From NCBI GenBank assembly GCA_019752375.1, contig JAIEMG010000319.1, positions 1 through 45,415 on the forward strand: a DNA stretch of 45,415 bases, given 5' to 3'. Shown one piece after another: positions 33,748-42,601 of this stretch. The position numbers were made by a program, and so were the translations under genes. This stretch comes from Gemmataceae bacterium (GTDB lineage Bacteria > Planctomycetota > Planctomycetia > Gemmatales > Gemmataceae). Within the stretch, counting starts at the first letter, position 1, and every line of letters starts with the position of its first letter. Under the pieces are notes generated by a model. It saw only the letters and a program-made list of their open reading frames with translations, was not told the DNA's origin and ran no database searches.

Positions 33748-35736
33748 ATGCACAGAAGCGTCCTCCTCGTCACCCTGTTGCTGATCACCGCAACGGCGCA
33801 CGGCGGCGTCGGCGACCCGACCCTGGAAACCAATCACCCCCAGTACGCGGGCGAAGGCGCCTTCCAGACGATCGAGGATTGCGTCAAGCATGCAACGGCC
33901 GGCAAGACAACGCCGCAGGACAAGGCCATCGCCATGTACCTGTGGATGCTCACGCATCAGTTTCACCTGCACTCGCCGCAGGAATGGTGCGTGCCCGGCA
34001 CGGTGCCCAACGCAGCCAAGGACAACCAAGAAATGGTTGTCTACGACGCCGAACGCTCGCGGTTCTCCTACGGCTATGGCCTGTGCGGCACCGTCCATGC
34101 CTGGAACGAGCCATACTGGAAGGCCCTGGGCATGAACGCCCGCCGCCGAGCGTTTCCGGGGCATACCAACAGCGAGATCGAATATGGCGGATCCTGGCAC
34201 ACGTTCGACACCGACATGGCCGGGCTGGTTTTTCGCAAGGACGGCGTCGTGGCGGGTTACGAGGACATCATCAAGGATCTGTCCTGCCTCGACGTAAACA
34301 AATCGCCGGTGCCGCAATATCCATTTGCGTGGCCGGGCGATTTCAACGGCATGAAGGACGGCTGGAAACAGGTCGCCAAGGGCGGCAACTGGTTCAAGAT
34401 GTACAACGCCGGCTACGCGGCTCAGCCCGGCATTGTGCAGCTTCGCGCCGGCGAGCGCTTCACGCGCTACTTCGATCGCGACCATTTCGGCGGCCCGGAC
34501 AAACGCCGTTTCTGGCACAGCCAGAAGGGAGGGCCGTTTCGCGATTGGACTTTCGTCAACATGGGGGCGCCGGAACACAATGGCGCCAAGTCGAATAGCC
34601 GGGGCAACGCCAGCTACTGTAACGGCGAGTTCATCTACAAGCCAAACCTTGCCGCTGCGACCTACAAAGAAGGGGTCGCCGAACAGTCCGCCACCGTGCT
34701 GCAGGGCGACGCGTCGCCGTGTCTGCGGAGCAAGGACGGTGGCGCTGCGACCGTGACGGTCCAGCACTTTTCCCCCTATGTGATCGCCGGTTGTCCGGCC
34801 GACGGTGCCAATCCCATGAGCGGTCCCGCGACCGGCGGACTGGTTGTCTCGGGCGAAACGGTCGGCACGGTGACGCTGGAAGTCTCCGCCGACCAGGGCC
34901 AGACGTGGAAGCCGGCGGGAGACGTCTCGGGCAAGTTCGAGAAAGACCTGACCAATGACGTGAAAGGCTACTACGGCTGGCACGTGCGCTTCGGCTGGAA
35001 GGGGCCCGGCGGGATCGACGCATTGAGTTTCACCACGGTCACGCAGGTGGCGCAGACGATCTACCCTCGGCTCAGGCCCGAGGGCAGCACGGTGATCTAT
35101 CGTTCGGCGACGCGCGGCGTCGTGCCGGTGTTGCCCAATTTCAGCCAGCCCGAGAACGTCATTGCCCGGTACGAGGAGAAAGGCCAGCGCTCGGCCAACG
35201 TGGCCTATGCGGGCCGCGGCCCGAAGTCGCGCTTCGCCTACAACGTCCAGGGTAACAAGCCGGGAAGCGTGGTCTTCCGCGTGGATACGCCCGCCGAACT
35301 GCTGCGGGTCACTGCCGCGGCTCGTTACAACATTCGCGTCCCGCCGCCGGACAATTGTGATTTTCACCTGGACGTCAGCACCGACGGCGGCAAGACCTGG
35401 AAGCTGATGAGCAAGGCCGATGTGCCGAAGGACAACGAGTATTCCAGCGGCTACGTTTATGGCGCGGCAGATGTTTCAGCCGCCAAGGTAAATTCGGCGC
35501 TGGTGCGTGTCACCGTTTATCAAGGGGGCTATCAGGTCGGCCTGATGACGGCCGAACTCTACGGGGTCTACCAGACGCCGAAGCCGCAGCCGATGAAGCT
35601 GACCTATGCATGGAAGGAATCGGGACAGCTCAAGACGCACGTGGAGAACATCGCCGACGGCGCGCGGGAACACAAGTTCCAGGTGCCGACGGGAAAAACG
35701 ATCGTTGATGAGTTCGTGCGGATGGAAGTGCCGTGA
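33748..35736 (+). CDS. Secreted transglutaminase-like protein
   Basis: A 662-residue exported protein (signal peptide 1-19). Residues about 40-160 look like a transglutaminase/protease core, with Cys113 in YGLCGTVHAWN, His151 in GGSWHTFDTDM and Asp154. These are in the spacing and context of the Cys-His-Asp triad. The C-terminal two thirds are beta-rich and contain two Asp-box-like turns (SADQGQTWKPAGD and STDGGKTWKLM), as in sialidase-type domains. I do not recognise a named family. It may cut or crosslink protein or peptide material outside the cell. It is monocistronic, with GGAG upstream of the ATG. Confidence 0.72.
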   Translation: MHRSVLLVTLLLITATAHGGVGDPTLETNHPQYAGEGAFQTIEDCVKHATAGKTTPQDKAIAMYLWMLTHQFHLHSPQEWCVPGTVPNAAKDNQEMVVYDAERSRFSYGYGLCGTVHAWNEPYWKALGMNARRRAFPGHTNSEIEYGGSWHTFDTDMAGLVFRKDGVVAGYEDIIKDLSCLDVNKSPVPQYPFAWPGDFNGMKDGWKQVAKGGNWFKMYNAGYAAQPGIVQLRAGERFTRYFDRDHFGGPDKRRFWHSQKGGPFRDWTFVNMGAPEHNGAKSNSRGNASYCNGEFIYKPNLAAATYKEGVAEQSATVLQGDASPCLRSKDGGAATVTVQHFSPYVIAGCPADGANPMSGPATGGLVVSGETVGTVTLEVSADQGQTWKPAGDVSGKFEKDLTNDVKGYYGWHVRFGWKGPGGIDALSFTTVTQVAQTIYPRLRPEGSTVIYRSATRGVVPVLPNFSQPENVIARYEEKGQRSANVAYAGRGPKSRFAYNVQGNKPGSVVFRVDTPAELLRVTAAARYNIRVPPPDNCDFHLDVSTDGGKTWKLMSKADVPKDNEYSSGYVYGAADVSAAKVNSALVRVTVYQGGYQVGLMTAELYGVYQTPKPQPMKLTYAWKESGQLKTHVENIADGAREHKFQVPTGKTIVDEFVRMEVP

Positions 35737-35761
35737 CGCATCGCCGCTTGCGGCGATCAGG

Positions 35762-36127
35762 TTAGGTCAAAAAGGCTTTCACTTCGTCGTCGGCCAGTGG
35801 CTCGACGAACGCGCCGCCCAGGATCCAGTCGCCGCTGGGATGCTCGATGCAGTAGATGACGCGGACTTGCAACGTGCGGGCAAAATTGCGTGTCGTGCTG
35901 CGCAGATCGAGTGCAACCAGCTCGCCCGAGACGAATTCGTGGTTCAGGACCAGGCTGACGCCCCCTGCCGAGATGTTGCGAACGCGGGCGGTGTAGGCGG
36001 TGCCCTTGACCGAAGCCGCTAGCCGGCAGGAAGTTGCCAGGTTGCAAGGATAGCGGGTGGAGGCACGGCGTTCGATGCCGCTCTTTTCGGACTCTTCGGC
36101 GGACAAACGATCGGGCTGCTCGGACAT
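35762..36127 (-). CDS. PilZ domain protein (first of three)
   Basis: A 121-residue single PilZ domain, the protein receptor fold for cyclic di-GMP. The first motif is RRASTR (Arg21-x3-Arg25) and the second NISAGGVSL (Asn51-x-Ser53-x2-Gly56), so both ligand-binding signatures are present. The ATG at 36127 is chosen; the upstream extension has no support. It lies 56 nt downstream of the second PilZ gene on the same strand, so the two may be one operon. Confidence 0.83.
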   Translation of the reverse strand: MSEQPDRLSAEESEKSGIERRASTRYPCNLATSCRLAASVKGTAYTARVRNISAGGVSLVLNHEFVSGELVALDLRSTTRNFARTLQVRVIYCIEHPSGDWILGGAFVEPLADDEVKAFLT

Positions 36128-36183
36128 GAAAGCCTCAACAGTCGAAATCGCCCTGCCATGATGGGGAGCAGGGCGAGCAGCCC

Positions 36184-36639
36184 TCACATCAACAGGGCTT
36201 GCAGATCATCCTCGGCGATCTTGTTGGCCAGGGTGCAGCCAATCATCCAGCCGCCGTTCGTCTGGGCCGTGGCATGCACCACGCGGCCGACCAGCGTATG
36301 CGACAGACTGGCGGTCTTCTTCTCCAGCTCGATCACCAGCAGCGTGCCGGGCTCGAAACGCCGCGTCAGCACGAGGCCGATGCTTCCGCTGGAGAGGTCC
36401 CGCACACGGGCTGGCCAGGGATCATCCTTGACGGCCGCCACGGATCGGCAGAAGGCTTCGATGCCCTGCGGTCGACGAGCCGGCTTGCCGCTATCGGGTG
36501 CCGTCTTCTTGAGCGCCGCCGTGGGATTGGTCTTCTTTTTCTTGCCGGTCGTCTTGCCTGCACCCGATCGCCGCGGCGGTCCGACGCGCCAACCCAGCCA
36601 TTGCAGACACCAGACAAAGAGATTGGCCCGTCGCGGCAT
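36184..36639 (-). CDS. PilZ-like protein with basic N-terminus (second of three)
   Basis: A 151-residue protein with a PilZ-like fold. The second motif is degenerate (DLSSGSIGLVL), and the RxxxR motif is not clearly present (ARRPQGIEAFCRS). The N-terminal 50 residues are basic and Lys-rich (GKTTGKKKKTN). It may have lost c-di-GMP binding, as several PilZ proteins have. A good promoter, TTGACA then TACCTT, lies at 36682-36710. Confidence 0.7.
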   Translation of the reverse strand: MPRRANLFVWCLQWLGWRVGPPRRSGAGKTTGKKKKTNPTAALKKTAPDSGKPARRPQGIEAFCRSVAAVKDDPWPARVRDLSSGSIGLVLTRRFEPGTLLVIELEKKTASLSHTLVGRVVHATAQTNGGWMIGCTLANKIAEDDLQALLM

Positions 36640-36976
36640 GATCGCCTCGAAACTCTATAGCCCAGGAAAGGAATCTCTCCAAAGGTAAGCCAATTCCCGG
36701 ACACTGTCAACTTGCCGCCAACCGACCAGGCCCGAGGGGATCCAGGGAATGGATACTCGCCCGCGCCTGGGGGTGGTTGCACTGACAATCCGTGAACGGT
36801 CGGGGACCCAGGGGCGAGACTTCCCTGGCCAAGTCGCATCGTACCACCACCGAAATCAATGTCAAGCATCCGCTTGGGGAAGTTAGCACGCTTTTGTCCA
36901 CCGGCGCCTGACCGCTTGACGCGACGACTTCCTTGGGTTAATGCTGGGAACCAATCCCGTTCACGAAAGGTCCGAA
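36640..36976. other. Divergent promoter region between PilZ genes
   Basis: 337 bp without a gene. Two minus-strand promoter-like pairs are visible (36682-36710 and 36838-36865), and one weak plus-strand pair (TTGACG near 36916). Nothing else stands out. Confidence 0.45.
36682..36710 (-). promoter_or_regulatory. Sigma70-like promoter for the PilZ pair
   Basis: On the minus strand TTGACA (36710-36705), a 17-bp spacer and TACCTT (36687-36682), about 43 bp before the start at 36639. A second pair, TTGACA and TACGAT with 16-bp spacing, lies further upstream at 36838-36865. Confidence 0.45.
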
Positions 36977-37462
36977 ATGGACAAGACTGACCGATTGATC
37001 GAGCAGACCGAGCGTCTGCTGTCTCGCGTCGATGCGCTCCAGCAGGACATGCGGCAGCTGCAAGCGGACCTGAACAGCCATATCCTGGCGCTGGGGCAGC
37101 ATCTGAACCGGGCGAGCAAACGCCCTGGCCCGTCGCCCATCAAGCCGTTGAGCAGCCAGGAACGACGCTCCACGCCACGGCGCAAAGGCAATCCGGTGTC
37201 CGTGGCGATTGCAGACGCTGCGGACGAATCCGAGACGATTCAGGGATGGGTCCTGGACCGATCCGCGGGCGGCTTGCGGCTGTTGGTCGATGAGGCGGTG
37301 CCGGCGGGAACCCTGCTGAGCGTGCGACCGAGCAAGGCGCCGCCCAGCTTTCCGTGGGTTCAAGTAAAGGTGAAAAGCTGTTACCCGGAACGCAAAAGCT
37401 GGAACCTGGGCTGCCAGTTTGTGCAGAAGATGTCGTGGGAAGACTTACAGCTGTTCGGGTAA
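36977..37462 (+). CDS. PilZ domain protein with N-terminal coiled coil (third of three)
   Basis: A 161-residue protein. Residues 1-45 form a predicted coiled coil (IEQTERLLSRVDALQQDMRQ). A PilZ domain follows, with RRSTPRR (Arg64-x3-Arg68) and DRSAGG (94-99), both c-di-GMP signatures. The coiled coil could mediate dimerisation or partner binding. The ATG at 36977 has AAAGG upstream. It is divergent from the two other PilZ genes and converges on the pseudokinase gene across a long palindrome. Confidence 0.83.
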   Translation: MDKTDRLIEQTERLLSRVDALQQDMRQLQADLNSHILALGQHLNRASKRPGPSPIKPLSSQERRSTPRRKGNPVSVAIADAADESETIQGWVLDRSAGGLRLLVDEAVPAGTLLSVRPSKAPPSFPWVQVKVKSCYPERKSWNLGCQFVQKMSWEDLQLFG

Positions 37463-37473
37463 AGGGGATGGAG

Positions 37474-37603
37474 AAATGACGAATGACAAAGCCCGAATGA
37501 CGAATTGATGACCAATATCCAATGCCCAATGAAGGAGAAGCGGCTCGTTGGAGCTTCGTCATTGGTCATTGATTCGTCATTCGGGCTTCGTCATTCGTCA
37601 TTT
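37474..37603. repeat. Long inverted repeat between convergent genes
   Basis: Arms of about 43 bases (37474-37516 and 37561-37603) are near-perfect reverse complements built from repeats of AATGACGAATG. They flank a 44-base loop. The same AATGACGAA/TTCGTCATT motif repeats within each arm. It is a large hairpin of a dispersed kind seen in planctomycetes and may end transcription from both sides. Confidence 0.85.
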
Positions 37604-37613
37604 TCGCGGCTGA

Positions 37614-40610
37614 TTATAGCTTCGGCAAGCGCCACAGGCGCAGCGTCTGATCGGCGCTGCCCGAAAGGGCGAAGCGTCCGTCCGGTGAGAAGGCGACGCT
37701 CCAGATCAACTTCGAGTGCCCGGTGAATCGCGCCAGTTCCAGACCGCTGTCGACCTCCCAGAAGCGCATGATGGTGTTTTCGCCCGGCAGCGTGTATTCG
37801 CCGGAGAGCACGTGACGGCCGTCGGGGGAGAACGCCACGCTTTGCACCAGTCCCATTTGCCCGCCAAAGCGACGGATCTCCTTGCCGCGTGCCAGGCTCC
37901 AGAGCCGCATGGTGCCGTCGGAACTGCCGGACAGGATCTGGCGTCCGTCGGGCGAGAACGCGACGCTGAGCACCCAGCTGCCGTGGCCGGCGAAGCGCTT
38001 GACTTCCTGACCCGTGGTCACGTCCCACAGGCGGATGGTCTGGTCTTCGCTGCCGTAGATGGCATGCTGTCCATCGGGCGCGAAGGCCACGCTGTGAATG
38101 AGCCAGTTGTGGCCTTCCAGCGCCTTGAGCTCGCGTCCGGACTCTACGTCCCAGGTCCGTACGGTCTTGTCCCAGCCGGCGCTGACGGCCTGAGTCCCGT
38201 CGGGCGAGAAGGCCACGCTGACCACTGCCGCGGTGTGGCCGCCGCCGCCGCCGAACAGGACTCGCCCACCGCCGAACTTGCGGATTTCCTCGCCGGTCTC
38301 GACGCTCCAGAGCCGAATGCTGTGATCCGAGCTGGACGACAGCAGCTGAGTGCCGTCGGGCGAGAAAGCCACGCAGGTGACGCCCTCGGTGTGCCCCTCG
38401 TAGCGCGTCAGCTTCTTGCTGCTCTTCACGTCCCAAAGCCGAATTGACTTGTCTTCGCTGGCGGAGGCAATGCGCCGGCCATCGGGCGAGAAGGCGACGC
38501 AACGAACGGCGTCGGTGTGCCCTTCGAGGACGCGCAGCTCGGTGTCCGGAGCCGCTTCGCGCACGGCAGGGATGGCCGCCGCTGCTGTATTCGGCCTGGC
38601 CGGCGTGGGCCTCGAGGGAGGAGTCGCGCCGAGCTTGGCGGCGGCCGTGGCCGGGGGCGTCTTGGACCGCCGTTTTGCCTTGGTCTGCTGGACCGCTTGT
38701 GCATGCGCCTGGACGGCTTCTGCTCGGCGTGCCTTGGCCTCGCGATTATTGGGGTCCAGTTCCAGCGCCTTGGTATAGTCGGCGATCGCCTGATCGAGGT
38801 TGCCCTTCTTGGCCTGCGCCAGTCCGCGATTGACGTACGCGAGCGGCAGCTTCGGGTCCAAACGCAATGCTTCGCTAAAGTCCGCGATGGCACGGTCGAA
38901 CTCGGCGCGCCGCGCATGGGCCGAGCCACGGTTCAGATAGGCCAGCGCCAGGTTGGGATCGAGCTTGAGGGCCATCGTGTAGTCGGCGATGGCCCGCACC
39001 GGATCCTTTTTCTTGACGAAGGCCAGGCCCCGATTGACGTAGGTCAATGCCAGGCGCGGATCGAGGCGCAACGATTCCGTGTAGTCGGCAATCGCCTGAT
39101 CGAATCCGCCCGCGGTGGAATAGGCATTGCCACGCCCCTGGTAGGCCAGGGCGCTGCGGGGATCGAGCTGGATCGCACGGGTGAATTCCGCCACCGCCCG
39201 CTCGATGTCGCCTTTGAGCCGCAAGGCGATGCCGCGCTGAACACAGGCCGCTGCTTCTTCGACCTCGGCACCAGCGGGCGCCGCCTCGGGCTTGGGCCGC
39301 GAAGCTTCAGATGCGGACGGATTCAACGCCTGCAGGATGGCGCCGAAGCCCGCCGGACGACGGCCCACGTTCCAGGCGGTACACTGACCGAGCAGCTTGC
39401 GCCAGGCCGGGTGCAGGGCCTCTTTCTCCTGATCATCGGGCTCCGCACTGCGCAGCATGGCGTAGTAACAGGTCCGGCCAAAGCTGTAGATGTCGGCCGC
39501 GGGACCAATGCCGACCCCTTCCAGGCGTCCCAGCTGCTCCGGAGCCGCGAACTCCAGGGCAAGATTGACGCTCGCGCCGAGCGTCGTGCCGTTGCGCGCC
39601 GGCGAGTTGCCGAGCATCGCCCGGATCGCACTCCGTTTGATGCCGACCCCGAAACTGAGCAACTTGACGCGCCAGCCTGCTGCATCCTTGCGAATCAGGA
39701 CGTTGGCCGGCTGCAGGCTGCGATGGACGATGCCCTTTTCATGGGCCGCGAGCAGGGCCTCCGCCACCTGACGTGCGATGGCCAGCAGATCGGCGGCGCT
39801 GAGCGAGCCGTGCTGGGCGAGGTAATCGCTCAACGGCAGGCCATCGAAGTGTTCGCGGACGAGGAACGGACGGGTCTGGGCGCTGTCGGCGAAGTCGCAA
39901 TCGCGCAGGCGGATGATACCCGGCTGCTCCAGCGCGTCCAGGGCCTGCACGTCGCGGAAGACTTCGCTAATGCTGCGATCGATTGCTTCCGCACGCAGGG
40001 CCTTGACGACCACGGCACTACCGGAATTGCGATGGCGGCACAAGAACGTGACGCCAAAACCATCGTGGCGCAGGATGCTTTCCGGATCGTACTTGCCGAT
40101 CGGGAAGGGGGCGAAGCGTTCCGGATCGCGCGCACAAGCGCTCTTGAGGTACGTCAGTGCTTCGTCCCACTGCCGGCGCTCCAGGGCGACTTCGTAGGCA
40201 CTGGCAAGAATCTCGCCCTGCGTCAGCAGGTCGTGAACCAGGCCGGCGGCCGCCTGAAAGTCTTCCGCAGCGCCGGTCAACTCGCCGGCCAGCGCCTGGA
40301 GCTTGCCAAAGGCGTTGACCACCGCCGGCGCTTGCCGCTGCTCCCGCGGGAGTGTCCGGTAGTGTGCGATCAGCGCCTGCAGCGGTGCACGTTCCTCGTC
40401 GCGCGCCGCGAAGAGGTCGTCGGGCCGCAATTCGCGCTGGTCGAGCCGATGCGCCCGGAGCAGATCCAGCGCTTCCTTCAGCCAGGGTCGTTCCGCCGCG
40501 TCCGGACGCTGGAGCTCCGCTTGCAGGTCCAGAATGCCATGTGTTTCGGCGCTGATGCTTCGACTCCCTTCCAGGACGTCGTCGATGGTTCGGTCTTGCG
40601 TAGTCTTCAT
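37614..40610 (-). CDS. Predicted pseudokinase with TPR and WD40 repeats
   Basis: A 998-residue cytoplasmic protein. After about 165 helical residues comes a kinase-like fold (about 170-420). The glycine-rich loop DGFGVTF, Lys203 (VVVKAL), APE and DIYSFG are kept. The catalytic Asp of HRD is Ser298 (HRSLQPANVL), the following Lys is Gln, and DFG is SFG (319-321). Phosphotransfer is therefore unlikely. Five TPR units follow (about 450-640, of the type AIADYTEALRLDP), then a Pro/Ala linker and seven WD40 blades (about 690-998, each with a VAFSPDG-type strand). There is no membrane segment. It is probably a scaffold in signalling, inferred from domains only. Confidence 0.9.
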   Translation of the reverse strand: MKTTQDRTIDDVLEGSRSISAETHGILDLQAELQRPDAAERPWLKEALDLLRAHRLDQRELRPDDLFAARDEERAPLQALIAHYRTLPREQRQAPAVVNAFGKLQALAGELTGAAEDFQAAAGLVHDLLTQGEILASAYEVALERRQWDEALTYLKSACARDPERFAPFPIGKYDPESILRHDGFGVTFLCRHRNSGSAVVVKALRAEAIDRSISEVFRDVQALDALEQPGIIRLRDCDFADSAQTRPFLVREHFDGLPLSDYLAQHGSLSAADLLAIARQVAEALLAAHEKGIVHRSLQPANVLIRKDAAGWRVKLLSFGVGIKRSAIRAMLGNSPARNGTTLGASVNLALEFAAPEQLGRLEGVGIGPAADIYSFGRTCYYAMLRSAEPDDQEKEALHPAWRKLLGQCTAWNVGRRPAGFGAILQALNPSASEASRPKPEAAPAGAEVEEAAACVQRGIALRLKGDIERAVAEFTRAIQLDPRSALAYQGRGNAYSTAGGFDQAIADYTESLRLDPRLALTYVNRGLAFVKKKDPVRAIADYTMALKLDPNLALAYLNRGSAHARRAEFDRAIADFSEALRLDPKLPLAYVNRGLAQAKKGNLDQAIADYTKALELDPNNREAKARRAEAVQAHAQAVQQTKAKRRSKTPPATAAAKLGATPPSRPTPARPNTAAAAIPAVREAAPDTELRVLEGHTDAVRCVAFSPDGRRIASASEDKSIRLWDVKSSKKLTRYEGHTEGVTCVAFSPDGTQLLSSSSDHSIRLWSVETGEEIRKFGGGRVLFGGGGGHTAAVVSVAFSPDGTQAVSAGWDKTVRTWDVESGRELKALEGHNWLIHSVAFAPDGQHAIYGSEDQTIRLWDVTTGQEVKRFAGHGSWVLSVAFSPDGRQILSGSSDGTMRLWSLARGKEIRRFGGQMGLVQSVAFSPDGRHVLSGEYTLPGENTIMRFWEVDSGLELARFTGHSKLIWSVAFSPDGRFALSGSADQTLRLWRLPKL

Positions 40611-40913
40611 GTCGGCCAGGGCGTTCAGGGCACGGTTCCAGGTTTCCCGGCAGGCCCGTGTTCGGCCAATCGTCGCGCTTTGCCTCGAGGCGGAAAACCA
40701 CGGGGCCGGCGACGCGCCGAAGACCGGGCTGTCGGCTACTATAGAGCGCGGGTGAAAGGAATATAAGGGAAACGAGTGAGCGAATCATCACAAAAATACG
40801 GCAATCCGTCGTGGCAGCGCTGGACAGAGCCCGCAGATCGCGCACACCGCGCAACTCCACGTTGGGACGAAATCGCGTCCCCCCGATGAGGACGAAGCGT
40901 TGTCCGCCGTCGT
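40611..40913. other. 303-bp intergenic stretch
   Basis: It holds the upstream region of the pseudokinase gene and the end of the bluB unit. I see no further gene, repeat or RNA. Confidence 0.4.
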
Positions 40914-41600
40914 TCACGCGTTGAAGAGCGCGGACGACTGGCCCCAGCGTTCCTGAAAGACCAGCTCCCCCAGGGGATGACGACCCTTCCAGCCGGTTTC
41001 TTCCAGCATGGGCCGGACGCGAAACTCCAGCGGATAGCCGACGCAGAGATATGCCACGAGTTGAACGCCGTCCGGCAGCCCCAGCAGCAGTTGCGTCGCT
41101 TCGCGGTCGAGGATGCTGACCCAGCCGACACCGACGCCCTCTGCACGCGCTGCCAACCACAGGTTTTCGACCGCCAGGCAAGTGCTGAAGAGGTCCGTTT
41201 CCGGCATCGGCGCCCGCCCCAGGACGAATGGAGCGCTCCGGCGCCGGTCGCACGTGACCGCCACGTTCAAAGGGGACTCCAGGATTCCTTCCAGCTTGAA
41301 CGACCCATAGAGTTCCTTCCGGGCATCGTCCGGGACTGCTTCCAGTTCCTGGCGATTGCGCTCTTCGAACAGCGCTCGTACCAGACGCCGGGTTTCCAGC
41401 GACCGGATCAAAATGAAGTTCCACGGCTGCATGAAGCCGACCGAAGGCGCCGCGTGGGCTGCGTCCAGAATCCGACCCAGGACGGCGTCAGGCACCGGAT
41501 CGGAGCGAAATTGACGCACATCGCGCCGCGCCCGGATGACGCGGTAGACCACGTCCCGGTCGGCTGGGGAAAACTCGTCGGGTTCCATGCGACGACTCAT
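40914..41600 (-). CDS. bluB: 5,6-dimethylbenzimidazole synthase
   Basis: A 228-residue nitroreductase-fold enzyme matching BluB. It cannibalises FMNH2 with oxygen to form 5,6-dimethylbenzimidazole, the lower ligand of cobalamin. Diagnostic stretches are RRDVRQFRSDPVPD, AAHAAPSVGFMQPWNFILIR, LEGILESPLNVAVTCDRRR, NLWLAARAEGVGVGWVSIL and VAYLCVGYPLEF. The start codon at 41600 overlaps the stop of the upstream adaptor gene (ATGA), so translation is coupled. No other lower-ligand genes (cobT, cobS) are nearby. CbiX at 14991-15983 is the only other corrinoid-related gene in the window. Confidence 0.87.
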   Translation of the reverse strand: MSRRMEPDEFSPADRDVVYRVIRARRDVRQFRSDPVPDAVLGRILDAAHAAPSVGFMQPWNFILIRSLETRRLVRALFEERNRQELEAVPDDARKELYGSFKLEGILESPLNVAVTCDRRRSAPFVLGRAPMPETDLFSTCLAVENLWLAARAEGVGVGWVSILDREATQLLLGLPDGVQLVAYLCVGYPLEFRVRPMLEETGWKGRHPLGELVFQERWGQSSALFNA

Positions 41601-42424
41601 CGAATGGGGGCCACGCGACCGCGCACATGCATGCCCGGGAGCAGTTCACCGGTGGGGTTGGGCAGAACGGCTCGCACCTGGATTGTGCCGGTCTTGGCAT
41701 CGACTTGGTTGGCCGCGAAATCGATGACGCCCTGATAAGGAAAGGTCTTGCCGGTCCGCAATCCAATTTCAACAGGATGCTTCGCGTCGCGGAGGTTTGC
41801 TCCCTTCTTGAGTCCAGCGATGAGTTTAAGGAGGACTCGTTCCTCCACGTCGAAGTAAGCGTGCAGCGGTCCGGCCGCGGTGAGGACGCCGAGAACGCCT
41901 TGATCGGCGATCACGAGGTTGCCCGGCGTGACAAGTGACTTGCCGATGCGGCCGGCGATGGGAGCGCGAATGCGCGTCCATTCGAGGTTCAGCTGGGCCA
42001 TCTCCAGTTCTGCTTTGTGCATCTCGATCCGTGCCGCGGCGACATCTGCTTCACCCATCGCTTTGTCAAGGTCTTCCCGGGATGCCGCACCCTTGGCCAC
42101 GAGGGCCTGAAGCCGCTTGGCGTCTGTCTGCGCGATCTTCTGCTGCGCTTGCGCGAGCATCACTGCTGCTTTCGCCCGGTCGAGTTGCGCTGCATACGGC
42201 CGCGGATCAATTTCGATAAGCATGTCGCCCTGCTTGATGTCATCGCCATCACGGAAATTGACTTTCATCACATAGCCGGTAACGCGTGGCTTCAACTCCA
42301 CCACGCTCGTGGCGGCCAGCACCCCGGTGAGTTCGGGCAGCTCGTCATCCTTCTGGGCCAGGACGGATCGCAGCATCAGGGTCGTGCCGACGATGGCCAG
42401 GAAGGCAAGGTGCGAATACTTCAC
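41597..42424 (-). CDS. HlyD-type efflux adaptor (RND periplasmic adaptor)
   Basis: A 275-residue membrane fusion protein. Signal or anchor is residues 1-23 (FLAIVGTTLMLRSVLAQ). The lipoyl-like half-motifs are LKPRVTGYVMKVNFRDGD and IRAPIAGRIGKSLVTPGNLV. Between them is a helical hairpin of about 75 residues rich in Ala/Gln. A beta-barrel part follows (FPYQGVIDFAANQVDAKTGT, LPNPTGELLPGMHVRG). Such adaptors link an inner-membrane pump to an outer channel; no pump gene is in the window. The start is GTG at 42424 with GGAGG upstream. Its stop overlaps bluB. Confidence 0.88.
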   Translation of the reverse strand: MKYSHLAFLAIVGTTLMLRSVLAQKDDELPELTGVLAATSVVELKPRVTGYVMKVNFRDGDDIKQGDMLIEIDPRPYAAQLDRAKAAVMLAQAQQKIAQTDAKRLQALVAKGAASREDLDKAMGEADVAAARIEMHKAELEMAQLNLEWTRIRAPIAGRIGKSLVTPGNLVIADQGVLGVLTAAGPLHAYFDVEERVLLKLIAGLKKGANLRDAKHPVEIGLRTGKTFPYQGVIDFAANQVDAKTGTIQVRAVLPNPTGELLPGMHVRGRVAPIR

Positions 42425-42541
42425 GGGTAGACCTCCGCGATAGGAGTCATGGGACGTCGGCCCATTGTCAATGCGACATGCGACCCGTGCCAGAGAAAAG
42501 AACGGACGAACTGAATGCCACGTACTGAAGCGAGTTCCCAG

Positions 42542-42601
42542 TGGCACGGACATTTCTGTCCGTGCAGTTTGGCGATTGCACGGACAGAAATGTCCGTGCC
42601 A
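42542..42601. repeat. Inverted repeat with nested palindromes
   Basis: Two near-palindromic units (GCACGGACA, TTTC, TGTCCGTGC) at 42542-42566 and 42577-42601 are reverse complements of each other, with a 10-base spacer. It is a dispersed palindromic unit in the 287-bp gap between the adaptor gene and the next secreted protein. Confidence 0.8.

Noticed and set aside
33391-35367. A 658-codon minus-strand frame
   Set aside because: Antisense shadow of the transglutaminase-like gene and the start of the TlpA gene; no domain recognisable.
38517-40766. A 749-codon plus-strand frame
   Set aside because: It lies entirely antisense to the kinase-TPR-WD40 gene; composition mirrors high-GC codon bias of the real gene.
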